Positions 1 to 9,459 of a stretch of 42,793 nt of DNA are shown piece by piece. A model generated the notes under the pieces. The model saw nothing but the letters and a program-made list of their open reading frames with translations, searched no databases and was not told where the DNA came from. The position numbers were made by a program, and so were the translations under genes. Source of the DNA: an uncultured Lachnospiraceae bacterium (lineage in GTDB: Bacteria > Bacillota > Clostridia > Lachnospirales > Lachnospiraceae); assembly GCA_902775555.1 (NCBI GenBank), contig CACYMQ010000002.1, positions 1-42,793 on the forward strand. The letters run 5' to 3'. Numbering within the stretch: position 1 is the stretch's first letter; each line of letters begins with the position of its first letter.

Positions 1-360
1 GTAGGTGGGCTCCAACATGAGAAATCCCTGTCCGGAATAGATCGGCTTTGCAGCGGATTCACCGGTCACGGCGCCCTTTACCATCTTTCCGAAGAAATTG
101 CCGACGCCGGTCACGCCGGATTCCATATTGACATTTCCGGCCATCCACTGCATGGCGCCCGCCTGGATCTTGGTTGCCGTATTATTCAGCTGAACCAGGA
201 CCTGACGCTTTTTCACGTTCATTTCCTTCATGAAATATGCCTGATTCGCTGAATACGGTGAAACCGACATATCCTCCTGATGCTCATAGATAAAGTACTG
301 TCCTCCCTGAGCGATGCACTTAACGTTTGGGTTGTTGAATACGTTGTTGTACTGAATCAT
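1..360 (-). CDS. AIM24 family protein (partial, 3' end outside window)
   Basis: My translation gives 120 codons beginning MIQYNNVF and still open at the left edge. The stretch GNVNMESGVTGVGNFFGKMV, followed by KGAVTGESAAKP and GQGFLMLEPTY, is what I recognise as the AIM24 (former DUF124, TIGR00266) family, a beta-rich fold of uncertain function in bacteria. The start is supported by GGAGG a few bases upstream and by a perfect promoter behind it. No signal peptide is visible, so a cytoplasmic protein is likely. It seems to be transcribed alone, since ilvC upstream ends in a terminator. Family assignment is fairly safe; the role is unknown. Confidence 0.8.
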   Translation of the reverse strand, partial: MIQYNNVFNNPNVKCIAQGGQYFIYEHQEDMSVSPYSANQAYFMKEMNVKKRQVLVQLNNTATKIQAGAMQWMAGNVNMESGVTGVGNFFGKMVKGAVTGESAAKPIYSGQGFLMLEPTY

Positions 361-402
361 AGTTTTTCCTCCATAGAATATACACAATACCTTCAAGTTC
401 TT

Positions 403-431
403 ATTATAGTTTTGGGGAGGGGATCTGTCAA
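403..431 (-). promoter_or_regulatory. Consensus sigma-A promoter for the AIM24-family gene
   Basis: On the minus strand TTGACA (426-431) and TATAAT (403-408) are separated by exactly 17 bases, a perfect match to the housekeeping sigma consensus. The predicted transcription start near 396 would leave a leader of about 35 nt ending in the GGAGGAAAAA ribosome binding site. Such a strong match suggests high constitutive expression. Confidence 0.85.
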
Positions 432-633
432 ATCGCAAATTTGTATATCCTCGGCGCTTTTGCCTGGCTTCGGCCTCTTCTTTTTTTTCATGCCAATGAA
501 AAATATACTCTATCAAATACCCGCGATTCAAGATGGTTCCCCCTCGACCGCGCACCGTTCGCTCCGCGTCCGCCGCCCCTGCGGGGCTCCTGTGCGCGGT
601 GATCGGGGCAACCACGGCTTCGCCGTTGCGAAG
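432..633. other. Intergenic stretch with a GC-rich self-complementary segment (539-634)
   Basis: This lies in the 355-base gap between the AIM24 gene and ilvC and holds no credible gene. Bases 432-538 are AT-rich and unremarkable. From 539 to 634 the composition becomes very GC-rich and foldable. ACCGCGCAC (547-555) is complementary to GTGCGCGGT (592-600), enclosing GCCCC (575-579) with GGGGC (583-587). GCTTCGC (617-623) pairs with GCGAAGC (628-634) across a 4-base loop. It could be an unrecognised non-coding RNA, a dispersed palindromic repeat, or debris. I do not recognise a known RNA family. Confidence 0.5.
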
Positions 634-690
634 CAAAAAAACCCACAGCCACCTTCATGCAAGCATGGGTGGCTGTGGGTCTTTTGTTTC
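634..690 (-). terminator. Strong rho-independent terminator after ilvC
   Basis: ACCCACAGCCACC (641-653) pairs perfectly with GGTGGCTGTGGGT (668-680). Inside, CATGC (656-660) pairs with GCATG (663-667). On the minus strand the stem is followed by seven T residues (complement of 634-640). On the plus strand a weaker CTTTTGTTT follows, so it may work in both directions. It closes the ilvN-ilvC unit. Confidence 0.92.
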
Positions 691-715
691 TATCGTGAAT
701 CGCAGTTTTGTTACG

Positions 716-1741
<1,026 letters not shown>

Positions 1742-1803
1742 TCATTCCTCCTAAATGATTAAAATGTATAAGGTCCGGACTTATTCCGGAGGTTATCAGG
1801 GAT

Positions 1804-2280
1804 TTATCTTCTGGCAAGTCCGGTCAGTCCGGTACGTACCATCTCCTGGATCTCAAAGCCGTCCAGCAGGCCGATAAAGGCATCGATCTTTGTATTATTT
1901 CCCGTGATCTCGATCATCATGGTCTCGGGAGATACATCAACGATCTTCGCACGGAAGACATCCGTGATGGCGATGATCGCCTGTCTCTGGTTCTGGTCTG
2001 CCTTTACCTTTACAAGTACAAGCTCACGGCATACGGACGCACCATCCTCCAGTTCGATGACTTCTACCACGTCCTCCAGTTTATTCAGCTGATTCTTGAT
2101 CTGTGAAAGGATCCGGTCATCGCCGCTGACCGCAACCGTCATACGGGAATACTTGGGATTCTCGGTTACACCAACCGTCAGGCTGTCTATATTATAGCCT
2201 CTGCGGCTGAACATGCCGGAAACTCTGGAAAGTACACCGGATGTATTATCTACCAGTAAGGACAGTACCTTCGTCTTCAT
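1804..2280 (-). CDS. ilvN: Acetolactate synthase small (regulatory) subunit
   Basis: Regulatory subunit that activates the catalytic IlvB subunit and gives feedback control by valine. An N-terminal ACT domain is visible (VDNTSGVLSRVSGMFSRRGY, with Asn and Gly of the ligand-binding loop), followed by the typical C-terminal domain, for a total of 158 aa. An upstream in-frame ATG at 2292 exists, but the AGGTGG binding site touches it. The same site lies at normal distance from the ATG at 2280, so I use 2280. The catalytic subunit gene is not adjacent, so the holoenzyme must be completed from elsewhere in the genome. Confidence 0.95.
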   Translation of the reverse strand: MKTKVLSLLVDNTSGVLSRVSGMFSRRGYNIDSLTVGVTENPKYSRMTVAVSGDDRILSQIKNQLNKLEDVVEVIELEDGASVCRELVLVKVKADQNQRQAIIAITDVFRAKIVDVSPETMMIEITGNNTKIDAFIGLLDGFEIQEMVRTGLTGLARR

Positions 2281-2313
2281 AAGATCATCCACCTTTCAAA
2301 ATTCATAACAAAT

Positions 2314-2342
2314 ATTTTAGCAAGAGTGCATTACAATGTCAA
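2314..2342 (-). promoter_or_regulatory. Promoter of ilvN-ilvC
   Basis: On the minus strand TTGACA (2337-2342) and TAAAAT (2314-2319) are 17 bases apart. This places the transcription start near 2307, about 27 bases before the ilvN start. The leader is therefore too short for a T-box or leucine attenuator, which means regulation must be at initiation or absent. Confidence 0.8.
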
Positions 2343-2397
2343 TCATTCCTTTCTGACATTTCTCTGCTCTCTTTTTTTGACTTTGCCGCCTGTACTG

Positions 2398-4839
2398 CTA
2401 TCCGCGATCAAGAAGCCGGTCTACCAGCTTCACACATTCATTTGCGTCCCGGGAATATCCGTCTGCATGGATCTCATCCGCAAAGCTCTGGGAGATCACA
2501 GCCCCGCCGATCATGATCTTCGCCGTACAGCCCTCCTTCTTCGCCAGTTCCACCACTTCCTTCATCTTCATCATGGTAGTGGTCATCAGGGCCGAAAGTC
2601 CGATCACATCCGCCTTCTCCTTCTTCGCTGCCGCGATGATATCTGCAGCAGGCACATCCTTACCCAGATCGATCACGGTATAGCCATAGTTTCGCAGCAT
2701 AAGGATACAGAGATTCTTTCCGATCTCATGTACATCTCCTTCCACCGACGCAAAGACCACGGTCCCCCTGGAGGTATTCCCTTCGGCCGCAGGAAGGAAC
2801 GGAGCCAGATACTGAATGGCCATATCCATGGCATTTGCCCCCTGGATCAGCTGGGGAAGGAAGAAACGCTTCTCCTCAAAGAGTTCCCCCACCCTTGTAA
2901 TGGCAGGGATCAGATCCTCATCTATGATGGTCTTGGCTTCCCGGCCGGCTTCCATCTGCTTTTTTACTTCATCCACGATCCGGGCTTTGCTTCCGTTTAT
3001 AACGCAGTCATATACGGGGCCGCGGGATTCCGCCGTTCCCTGTCCCTTCTCCGTTAATACCGGTGCCGGTTTTGCCCCCGCCGTTCCTGTAATGGGCCGT
3101 ACCCGTTCCACATAGATCTTATCCGCTTCTTCCTTTGCCAGCAGCAGATCCGAAGCGTATGCCGCATTCATCAGCTGCTCCTGTCCCGGGTTGGCGATGG
3201 CCATGGTAAGTCCTGCCGAGATCGCCATGGTCAGAAATGCCGCATTCACATTGATCCTTTCGGGGAGCCCGAAGGAAATGTTGGAAAGACCGCATATGGT
3301 GGGAAGCCCCAGGACGTCATGACTGTACCGGATCGTATCCAGTGCATTCCGAGCCGCCATAGGATCCGCTCCCACTGTAGAGATCAGCGCATCCACGCAG
3401 AGATCCTCCATGGTGAGTCCTTCCTCCAGCGCGATCTTCACCAGAGCATCCACATTTGCACGTCGTTCCTCAACCGTAGCCGGAAGTCCCTCGTCCGAAA
3501 CAGGAAGAAGGATGCACATGGCTCCGTATTTCTTCGCCAGTCTGAAGAGCGGCCGGGTCTTCGCTGTTTCGAGAGAAACGGAATTGATAAGCGCCCTTCC
3601 GGGATAGATCCTGAGGGCCGCTTCGATGATATCTACATGACTGGAATCGATACAGAGAGGAAGGGAAACCAGCTGGGTCACTTCATGGATGGTCCGCAGC
3701 ATCATTTCCTTCTCATCGATCCCGTTTAAGCCCATATTGATATCCAGCACATGGGCGTGATTTTCCTCCTGGGACACAGCCATCTCACTGACCAGATCCA
3801 GACTTCCCTCCCGGAGCGAAGCCTGCAGCTTCTTCTTGCCGGTGGGATTGATACGTTCTCCCACCACCAGGAAGGGACCGTCGATATCGATCCTCTGCAG
3901 CTTCCGTTCCGAAGTCAGGACCCGGACGGGATGCTCCAGCGGCGGTACGGGATCTGCATTCCGAACCCTCTGCTTTACCGCACGGATATGCTCGGGAGAG
4001 CTTCCGCAGCAGCCTCCCACCAGATTTGCTCCGGCGTCTGCCAGAGATCCTATGCAGTCAGCAAAATGTGCCGGCGTCATTTTATATACGGACACTCCGT
4101 TTTCCAGCTCCGGCATGCCGGCATTCGGCTTTGCGAAGACAGGAACGGTGGCATACTGTTTCATGGCAGCCAGAAGCTCCGTCATTTCCTCCGGTCCGGT
4201 GGAACAGTTCAGCCCCACGGCGTCGGCCCCAAGGCCCTGAAGTACGACTACAGCAACCTCCGGCGGTGTTCCGAACAGGGTCTTTCCGTCCTCACGGAAG
4301 GTGAGGCTCACGATCACCGGGATGTCCTCTGAAAGCTCACGGATGGCGATCAGAGCCGCTCTGGATTCCTGAAGACTCATCATGGTCTCGACCACGATCA
4401 GATCCACTCCCGCTTCCAGGAGTGCAGCTGCCTGTTCCTTATAGACATCCACCAGTTCTTCAAACGAAAGGTCTCCGATGGGATACAGCTGACGTCCGGT
4501 CATGGTCATATCACCGGCCACATAGCCTCTTTCATTGCAGCGTCTTACCGCCTCTTTGGAGAGCTGTACCAGCTGACGGTTCATCTTTGATGTCCGGTCC
4601 TCCAGATGATACTCCTTCAGTTTGATCCGGTTACATGTAAATGTGGGCGCATAGAGTATGTTTGTTCCCGCTTCAAGAAAAGAAACCTGGAGATCGATCA
4701 GCGTCTCGGGGTGCTCCAGGATCCAATGTTCGGGGCACACACCGAGAGGCATGCCCGCAGCCATAAGATTTGTCCCCGTAGCACCATCCAGACACAGGAT
4801 CCGGTTCTCCAGGAGTCTTTTAAACTCTGCTCTTTTCAT
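2398..4839 (-). CDS. metH: B12-dependent methionine synthase, short form without activation domain
   Basis: Transfers the methyl group from methyltetrahydrofolate through cobalamin to homocysteine. Three modules are seen in 813 aa. The homocysteine-binding barrel carries candidate zinc ligands Cys212 (GLNCSTG) and Cys277-Cys278 (GGCCGSS). The pterin-binding barrel begins near 324 with VVGERINPTGKKK. The cobalamin cap and Rossmann domain has the cobalt ligand His704 in EGDVHEIGKN. The C-terminal AdoMet-dependent reactivation domain of about 340 aa found in E. coli MetH is missing; the protein ends normally after the B12 domain. Reactivation would need a separate protein. The start overlaps rnhA by 20 nt, with AAAGGA as binding site. 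Confidence 0.94.
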   Translation of the reverse strand: MKRAEFKRLLENRILCLDGATGTNLMAAGMPLGVCPEHWILEHPETLIDLQVSFLEAGTNILYAPTFTCNRIKLKEYHLEDRTSKMNRQLVQLSKEAVRRCNERGYVAGDMTMTGRQLYPIGDLSFEELVDVYKEQAAALLEAGVDLIVVETMMSLQESRAALIAIRELSEDIPVIVSLTFREDGKTLFGTPPEVAVVVLQGLGADAVGLNCSTGPEEMTELLAAMKQYATVPVFAKPNAGMPELENGVSVYKMTPAHFADCIGSLADAGANLVGGCCGSSPEHIRAVKQRVRNADPVPPLEHPVRVLTSERKLQRIDIDGPFLVVGERINPTGKKKLQASLREGSLDLVSEMAVSQEENHAHVLDINMGLNGIDEKEMMLRTIHEVTQLVSLPLCIDSSHVDIIEAALRIYPGRALINSVSLETAKTRPLFRLAKKYGAMCILLPVSDEGLPATVEERRANVDALVKIALEEGLTMEDLCVDALISTVGADPMAARNALDTIRYSHDVLGLPTICGLSNISFGLPERINVNAAFLTMAISAGLTMAIANPGQEQLMNAAYASDLLLAKEEADKIYVERVRPITGTAGAKPAPVLTEKGQGTAESRGPVYDCVINGSKARIVDEVKKQMEAGREAKTIIDEDLIPAITRVGELFEEKRFFLPQLIQGANAMDMAIQYLAPFLPAAEGNTSRGTVVFASVEGDVHEIGKNLCILMLRNYGYTVIDLGKDVPAADIIAAAKKEKADVIGLSALMTTTMMKMKEVVELAKKEGCTAKIMIGGAVISQSFADEIHADGYSRDANECVKLVDRLLDRG

Positions 4840-5308
4840 ATACTTCGTCCTTTATCCACGGACCTTCATCCGCCGCTGATGTAGCCAGCTTATCACACCG
4901 TTCATTTCCGGGGTGTCCGTTATGTCCGCGCACCCAGCAGAAGGTTACCTTATGAGGCTTCATGGCTTCCAGAAGCCTCTTCCACAGATCCACATTTTTC
5001 ACGGGATCCTTACCGCGCTTCCAGTTCTTCTTCTGCCAGTTGTCGATCCAGTGATCATTGAAAGCACGTACCACATATTGAGAATCAGAGTATACCGTTA
5101 CCTCGCAGGGGCGGATCAGCTCCTCAAGCCCTGCGATCACAGCCATAAGCTCCATGCGGTTATTCGTGGTAACGCGATATCCCCGGGACAGTTCTTTCTC
5201 ATGAAGTTTTCCGGCTGCATCCTTTACCGCCAGGATCGCTCCATATCCGCCGGGTCCCTCCGGATTCGCACGGGCAGATCCGTCCGTGTACAGTATTACC
5301 TGATCCAT
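4820..5308 (-). CDS. rnhA: Ribonuclease HI
   Basis: Cleaves RNA in RNA-DNA hybrids (R-loops, Okazaki primers). The DEDD active site is complete: Asp9 (YTDGS), Glu53 (NNRMEL), Asp75 (YSDSQY) and Asp139 (NERCDK). His129 lies in the flexible WVRGHNGHPGNE loop, and the basic handle NWQKKNWKRG is present. At 162 aa it has the usual single-domain bacterial length. It starts 11 nt after the L,D-transpeptidase gene and its end overlaps metH, so it is cotranscribed. A type 2 RNase H (rnhB) lies upstream in the same run. Confidence 0.96.
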   Translation of the reverse strand: MDQVILYTDGSARANPEGPGGYGAILAVKDAAGKLHEKELSRGYRVTTNNRMELMAVIAGLEELIRPCEVTVYSDSQYVVRAFNDHWIDNWQKKNWKRGKDPVKNVDLWKRLLEAMKPHKVTFCWVRGHNGHPGNERCDKLATSAADEGPWIKDEVYEKSRV

Positions 5309-5319
5309 ATTCCTATCCT

Positions 5320-7224
5320 CTAGAAAAATTCAGGGGTCCGCCAGTAGCATACCACCGGCAGGCCGCGATATCCCAGTGTGTAGATCGTTTCCGCCGTCTG
5401 ATGGGGCAGATTCACACAACCGTGAGATCCTCTGGATTTATAGAGTTCTCCGCCGAACTTGGACTGCCAATAGGCATCATGGAGACCGATCTCTCCGTTG
5501 AACGGCATCCAGTAATCCACATGGGATGCATATCCCGGGCCCGTCAGGACCACGTTCTGGCGCATGCCGTAGATCGCATACAGTCCACCGGGAGTCTGTG
5601 CATTCCGGTTGGGATTTCCGGAGATCACATCATCCTCGAGGACCTTCTTCCCGTTCATATAGAAGTATACCTTCTGATAGGTCAGATCGATCTCAACATA
5701 ACTGTTGCCGATATCCGAGTTATCCTTGGTATAGATCGTACCCTCATGAAGCAGCTCCGGTGTTCTTTCGAAACCGTGTTTCTGATAAAGGGCATCATAC
5801 ATCATGGAGACTTCATTTTCCTGATCGATCTCCCAGCCCATATAATTATTGGTCACATGCGCGATCTTCCCGTCATGGGTGCGGAAATCCCGTATCCTTC
5901 CGAAGGTATTATGATCGGCGGCAAAATCCGACACGAACCGTTTTACCCTGTCGCGGGAAACCGTGCAGCTGAATCTTTCGGGATCCAGATCCAGCATGGA
6001 GTAGATCTGCTCTGCGGTTACGGGGATCTTCGTCTCGGCAAAAACATAGGTCATCTTCAGACCCGTATAGGATTCGATCTGATCTCTGTAATCCTTAACC
6101 TCCGGAGAATCCTCGGTATATTCCGCATTCACATAGCAGCCCTCGCTGTCCGGTCGAAACTCCGTATCCAGATGCTGAAGCTTCTCATCCAGAACCTCCC
6201 GGAACCGGTCCATGTCGATCAGTGTCCCGGGATTTCCTTTTCTGATCTCCGGCACTCCATCTGCCATCACGATCCTCGGATTCTGCGGAGAGATCATGGA
6301 AGAAGCCATAAAATAGGAATTATTCCGAAGGAAGCTCTCCATTAACGCAGGATCATATGAGATCTCATAGGCTGCTTCGTCCGGTGCCCCGAAATAAGTC
6401 ACGAACCAGAGGAACGGATTCTGCTTCTCCTTGATACTGTGTACATCATTCTTCGTTGTGATGACAAGTCCGATATCCTCCGGCCGAAGGGTGATCTCTC
6501 CGTTCCGAAGGGTGATATGAAGCTTATAGTCGGACATCTTATCATCAATCTCCTTCTGAACAGATTCCTCTGTACGGAAGGAATAATCCACTCCGTTGAT
6601 CACGGTATTGGGCTGAAAATAGAAAATGCTGTTGATCACCATAAAGGTATAACCGGCTATGAACAGTCCGGCCAGGACCGTTGTGATGATGACCAGTGCT
6701 TTATGGCGCTTTTTTTCCCTGACGAATGCCTTCTCATCTACATAAACACCATGCTCCTGTGGCATGATGCTTTCTTCTTTGCTCTTATCCGGCGTCTCTT
6801 CCTTTTTCACCTCTCCGGTCTCCGGTTGTTCGGGTTCCTTTCCGCCGTCCTTCCCTCCTTCGGCCTCCGGTTGTTCGGGTTCCTTTCCGCCGTCCTTCCC
6901 TCCTTCGGCCTCCGGTTGTTCGGGTTCCTTTCCGCCGTCCTTAGTTCCTTCGGTCTCCAGTTGTTCGGGTTCCTTTCCGCCGTCCTTAGTTCCTTCGGTC
7001 TCCGGTTGTTCGTCCCCTTCCTCTTTGGTTTCCGGATGAAGTGCCCCTGTTTCCTCTTTTAAGGCTTCTTCCGCTTTCTTAAGAGCTTCCTCAGCGGCTT
7101 TCTCCACTTCTTCGGCCTCCGATCTGACCTTATCCTGAGATCTTTCCTTATGAGAGCCGGAGTCATCATCCTCGATTATAAGATCGACCATATCCGAGTT
7201 CTTTTTCTCATTTAAATCACTCAT
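5320..7224 (-). CDS. Membrane-anchored L,D-transpeptidase with repeat-rich cytoplasmic tail
   Basis: Probably forms 3-3 peptidoglycan cross-links outside the membrane. The YkuD catalytic domain occupies about 505-634, with His601 and the nucleophile Cys603 in SRGSHGCVNLP and the upstream His in GEIGLHDAYW. Residues 175-199 form one membrane helix. Between them (about 205-500) lies a domain like the peptidoglycan-binding YoaR/PG_binding_4 type. The cytoplasmic N-terminus is acidic and contains four tandem 15-residue units (about 76-135) such as EAEGGKDGGKEPEQP. No signal peptidase site is evident, so it stays anchored. It lies between the phosphoesterase gene and rnhA in the long operon. Confidence 0.9.
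   Translation of the reverse strand: MSDLNEKKNSDMVDLIIEDDDSGSHKERSQDKVRSEAEEVEKAAEEALKKAEEALKEETGALHPETKEEGDEQPETEGTKDGGKEPEQLETEGTKDGGKEPEQPEAEGGKDGGKEPEQPEAEGGKDGGKEPEQPETGEVKKEETPDKSKEESIMPQEHGVYVDEKAFVREKKRHKALVIITTVLAGLFIAGYTFMVINSIFYFQPNTVINGVDYSFRTEESVQKEIDDKMSDYKLHITLRNGEITLRPEDIGLVITTKNDVHSIKEKQNPFLWFVTYFGAPDEAAYEISYDPALMESFLRNNSYFMASSMISPQNPRIVMADGVPEIRKGNPGTLIDMDRFREVLDEKLQHLDTEFRPDSEGCYVNAEYTEDSPEVKDYRDQIESYTGLKMTYVFAETKIPVTAEQIYSMLDLDPERFSCTVSRDRVKRFVSDFAADHNTFGRIRDFRTHDGKIAHVTNNYMGWEIDQENEVSMMYDALYQKHGFERTPELLHEGTIYTKDNSDIGNSYVEIDLTYQKVYFYMNGKKVLEDDVISGNPNRNAQTPGGLYAIYGMRQNVVLTGPGYASHVDYWMPFNGEIGLHDAYWQSKFGGELYKSRGSHGCVNLPHQTAETIYTLGYRGLPVVCYWRTPEFF
6820..7012. repeat. 45-bp tandem repeat inside the L,D-transpeptidase gene
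   Basis: Four units start at 6820, 6865, 6910 and 6955, with a partial fifth at 7000. Each begins CTCCGGTTGTTCGGGTTCC or a one-base variant. Units 1-2 and 3-4 form two nearly identical pairs, which suggests recent duplication of single units and then of a pair. The frame is kept (45 = 15 codons), so copy number can vary without breaking the gene. Confidence 0.95.
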
Positions 7225-7238
7225 ATGAACATCCTTTA

Positions 7239-8102
7239 CTAAACAATATCGATCAAAACCATTTCCGGAAGGTTGTTAAATCTTACAGGTATCGTATGCT
7301 GTCCCAATCCGGAGGTGACCAGCATCTTGTTCTCCCCTTCCTGATACATTCCATAATCATAATGCGGGAAGAGATCCCAGCGCGGTGAGATAAATCCGCC
7401 GATCAGCGGGAACCGGATCACTCCCCCATGATAATGGCCTGAAAGAGTAAGATCGGCACCCCACTGGCTGTAAACCGGCCCCCATGTAGGATCATGGGCC
7501 AGCAGGATCACCGGGTCACCCTTCTCTGCTTCTCCAAGTGTTTTTGTGATCTTTTCAACCGTGAGGGGCTCCCCGTCTCTTCTATAATGGGTCATATCCG
7601 CATTCAGCCCGTACAGCCGTATCTTTCCTTCCGGAAGAGATATAAGCACGGATCCGTTGATGAGGAAATGTACATCATCCCCCAGCCTGCGGACATAGCC
7701 ATCCCAGTCATTGTTCTGCTGTTCTCCGGTGGTGATCATTCTCCACTCATGATTTCCGTAAGCATAATACAGCGGAGCGATCTTTGCAAGTCCTTTTATC
7801 AGTTCCAGAGAAGGGTTCAGATCTTCACCTCTTCCGGTCCCGTTCACCATATCCCCTCCCACAAGGATGAGATCCGGTTTTAGGCTTTCCGCTCTTTCCA
7901 GCAGCTTCCCGTTCATGGAACCATGAACCGCTTCGTGATAATCCGAAAGAAAGAGGATGCGCCCCCGTGTCTTATGATCCAATGAAAGCTGATACGTCAT
8001 GACCTTAAACCGATGAAGTTCCCGGTAGGATTCCAGAAACAGGACCGCCAGGCCGAAAAGGATCACGCCTGTAATAATCAAAATGATGGAAAATGCACCC
8101 AT
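7239..8102 (-). CDS. Membrane-anchored metallophosphoesterase (YkuE-like)
   Basis: Calcineurin-like dinuclear metal phosphoesterase. An N-terminal membrane helix (about 5-24) is followed by motifs in order: FLSDYHE (D-x-H variant), VGGDMVNG, YGNHEW, a His in LLAHDP and SGHYHGG. All metal ligands appear present. The length of 287 aa and the architecture match the B. subtilis YkuE-like enzymes, which act near the cell surface; the substrate here is unknown. GGAG lies 9 bases before the ATG within the end of scpB, so translation is probably coupled. The neighbouring L,D-transpeptidase fits an envelope role. Confidence 0.88.
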   Translation of the reverse strand: MGAFSIILIITGVILFGLAVLFLESYRELHRFKVMTYQLSLDHKTRGRILFLSDYHEAVHGSMNGKLLERAESLKPDLILVGGDMVNGTGRGEDLNPSLELIKGLAKIAPLYYAYGNHEWRMITTGEQQNNDWDGYVRRLGDDVHFLINGSVLISLPEGKIRLYGLNADMTHYRRDGEPLTVEKITKTLGEAEKGDPVILLAHDPTWGPVYSQWGADLTLSGHYHGGVIRFPLIGGFISPRWDLFPHYDYGMYQEGENKMLVTSGLGQHTIPVRFNNLPEMVLIDIV

Positions 8103-8105
8103 ATG

Positions 8106-8681
8106 TCAGGTCTCCACATTGATGACGCCTGCTTCTTCCTCTGCCTGCCGGCGGAAATCTTCCAGACGGTCCGGTGTGATCACGGGAAGATCATCCATGG
8201 ATGAGATCCCGAAACTCCGAAGGAAATCATCCGTTGTCCCGAAGAGGATGGGATGCCCCGGAGCATCCAGACGCCCCACCTCCTGAACCAGATTGTATTC
8301 CACAAGCCGGTTCACCGCATGCGAGCAGGACACTCCACGGATCTTCTCGATCTCCTGCCTTGTGACCGGCTGCTTATATGCTACGATAGACAAAGTCTCA
8401 AGAAGAACATCCGTAAGGACATGCTTCTTCGGTGCATTGACCAGCCGCACCAGTTCATCATAATAATCGTTCTTCGTACAGAGCTGATACTTTCCGTCCA
8501 GCTCGATCATGCGGATCCCGCGATCCTCCGCATCATATCGTGTCTGCATTTCCTGCAGGACATCCTTCAGTTCCTTATCCTCGATCTGCAGTGCATCCTT
8601 CAGGTCCGCATAAGACACCGCACCTCCGACCGCAAAAAGAACCGCTTCCACCGCGGCAGGGATATTCTTATTCTCACTCAT
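8106..8681 (-). CDS. scpB: Segregation and condensation protein B
   Basis: Winged-helix kleisin-associated subunit of the SMC-ScpA-ScpB condensin. The family signature is clear (AVEAVLFAVG at the start, VLLETLSIVAYKQPVTRQEI, IRGVSCSHAVNRL and GHPILFGTTDDFLRSFG). An ATG at 8690 exists, but GGAGG is only one base from it. The ATG at 8681 (MSENKN) has a 10-base spacing and is preferred, giving 191 aa. It follows scpA by 16 nt, the usual pairing. Confidence 0.95.
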   Translation of the reverse strand: MSENKNIPAAVEAVLFAVGGAVSYADLKDALQIEDKELKDVLQEMQTRYDAEDRGIRMIELDGKYQLCTKNDYYDELVRLVNAPKKHVLTDVLLETLSIVAYKQPVTRQEIEKIRGVSCSHAVNRLVEYNLVQEVGRLDAPGHPILFGTTDDFLRSFGISSMDDLPVITPDRLEDFRRQAEEEAGVINVET

Positions 8682-8697
8682 ATGAGACATTCCTCCG

Positions 8698-9444
8698 TTA
8701 TTCCAGGGAATCGATCAGGATCTCACCAAACAATCCGTCCTGGCGAATGGTGATCACTCCTGTCTTCATAAGCTCCAGGATCGCAAGGAAGGAAACGATC
8801 AGATTCATCCTCCCTCTCTTTCGACCGAGAAGGGTTCGGAAATTGATGCTGCGAAGTCCCTGTATCTCATTCCGGATCTCCACCATACGATCCTCCAGTT
8901 TGATCTCATCCCGGCTGATGGTCCCGAAACGGCTTCGTACCGGGTCCACACGATATACCTCCCGGCGAAGCAGCTGCTGGAAGATCTCATTTAACTGTGC
9001 AAGCGTGGTATCGCCTATTACCTCGGCGGGATCCACCTCTTCCCTGTGTTCCCGAACCTCCCTCGGGATGGACGCTTCCTTAAAGAAGCTTTTCCCTGCG
9101 TCCAGTTCCATATCCTTCAGTTCATAAGATGCATATTTATACATCTTATATTCCAGAAGGCTGCGGACCAGTTCCGCGCGGGGATCCTCTTCCTCTTCGA
9201 CCTCTTCTTCCTCTTTCGGAAGAAGCATCCTGGCCTTGATACTGATCAGCTGGGCCGCCATGACCAGGAACTCACTCATGGTATCCATATCGGTTTCATC
9301 CAACTGGTCCAGATAGGCGATATACTGATCCGTGATCTCCACGATTGGAATATCAAAGATATTGAATTTATTCTTTTCGATCAAGTGTAACAGAAGGTCC
9401 AACGGTCCTTCAAATACATTCAGTTTCAGATCCAGACTGCTCAT
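8698..9444 (-). CDS. scpA: Segregation and condensation protein A (kleisin)
   Basis: Kleisin that bridges the SMC heads with ScpB in chromosome condensation. The N-terminus FEGPLDLLLHLIEKNKFNIF is diagnostic. An acidic linker (EEEEVEEEED) lies near residue 80, and a C-terminal winged helix follows (NLIVSFLAILELMKTG and GEILIDS). The length of 248 aa is typical. It is 15 nt downstream of gpsA and part of the long operon; smc itself is not in the window. Confidence 0.96.
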   Translation of the reverse strand: MSSLDLKLNVFEGPLDLLLHLIEKNKFNIFDIPIVEITDQYIAYLDQLDETDMDTMSEFLVMAAQLISIKARMLLPKEEEEVEEEEDPRAELVRSLLEYKMYKYASYELKDMELDAGKSFFKEASIPREVREHREEVDPAEVIGDTTLAQLNEIFQQLLRREVYRVDPVRSRFGTISRDEIKLEDRMVEIRNEIQGLRSINFRTLLGRKRGRMNLIVSFLAILELMKTGVITIRQDGLFGEILIDSLE

Positions 9445-9459
9445 TTCTCCTGCTCCGTA

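Noticed and set aside
440-490. Possible plus-strand terminator (GGC-TTCG-GCC followed by T-rich sequence)
   Set aside because: The stem is only three base pairs and no plus-strand gene precedes it.
2281-2397. T-box or branched-chain attenuator upstream of ilvN
   Set aside because: The promoter lies only about 30 bases before the gene, leaving no room for a leader structure.
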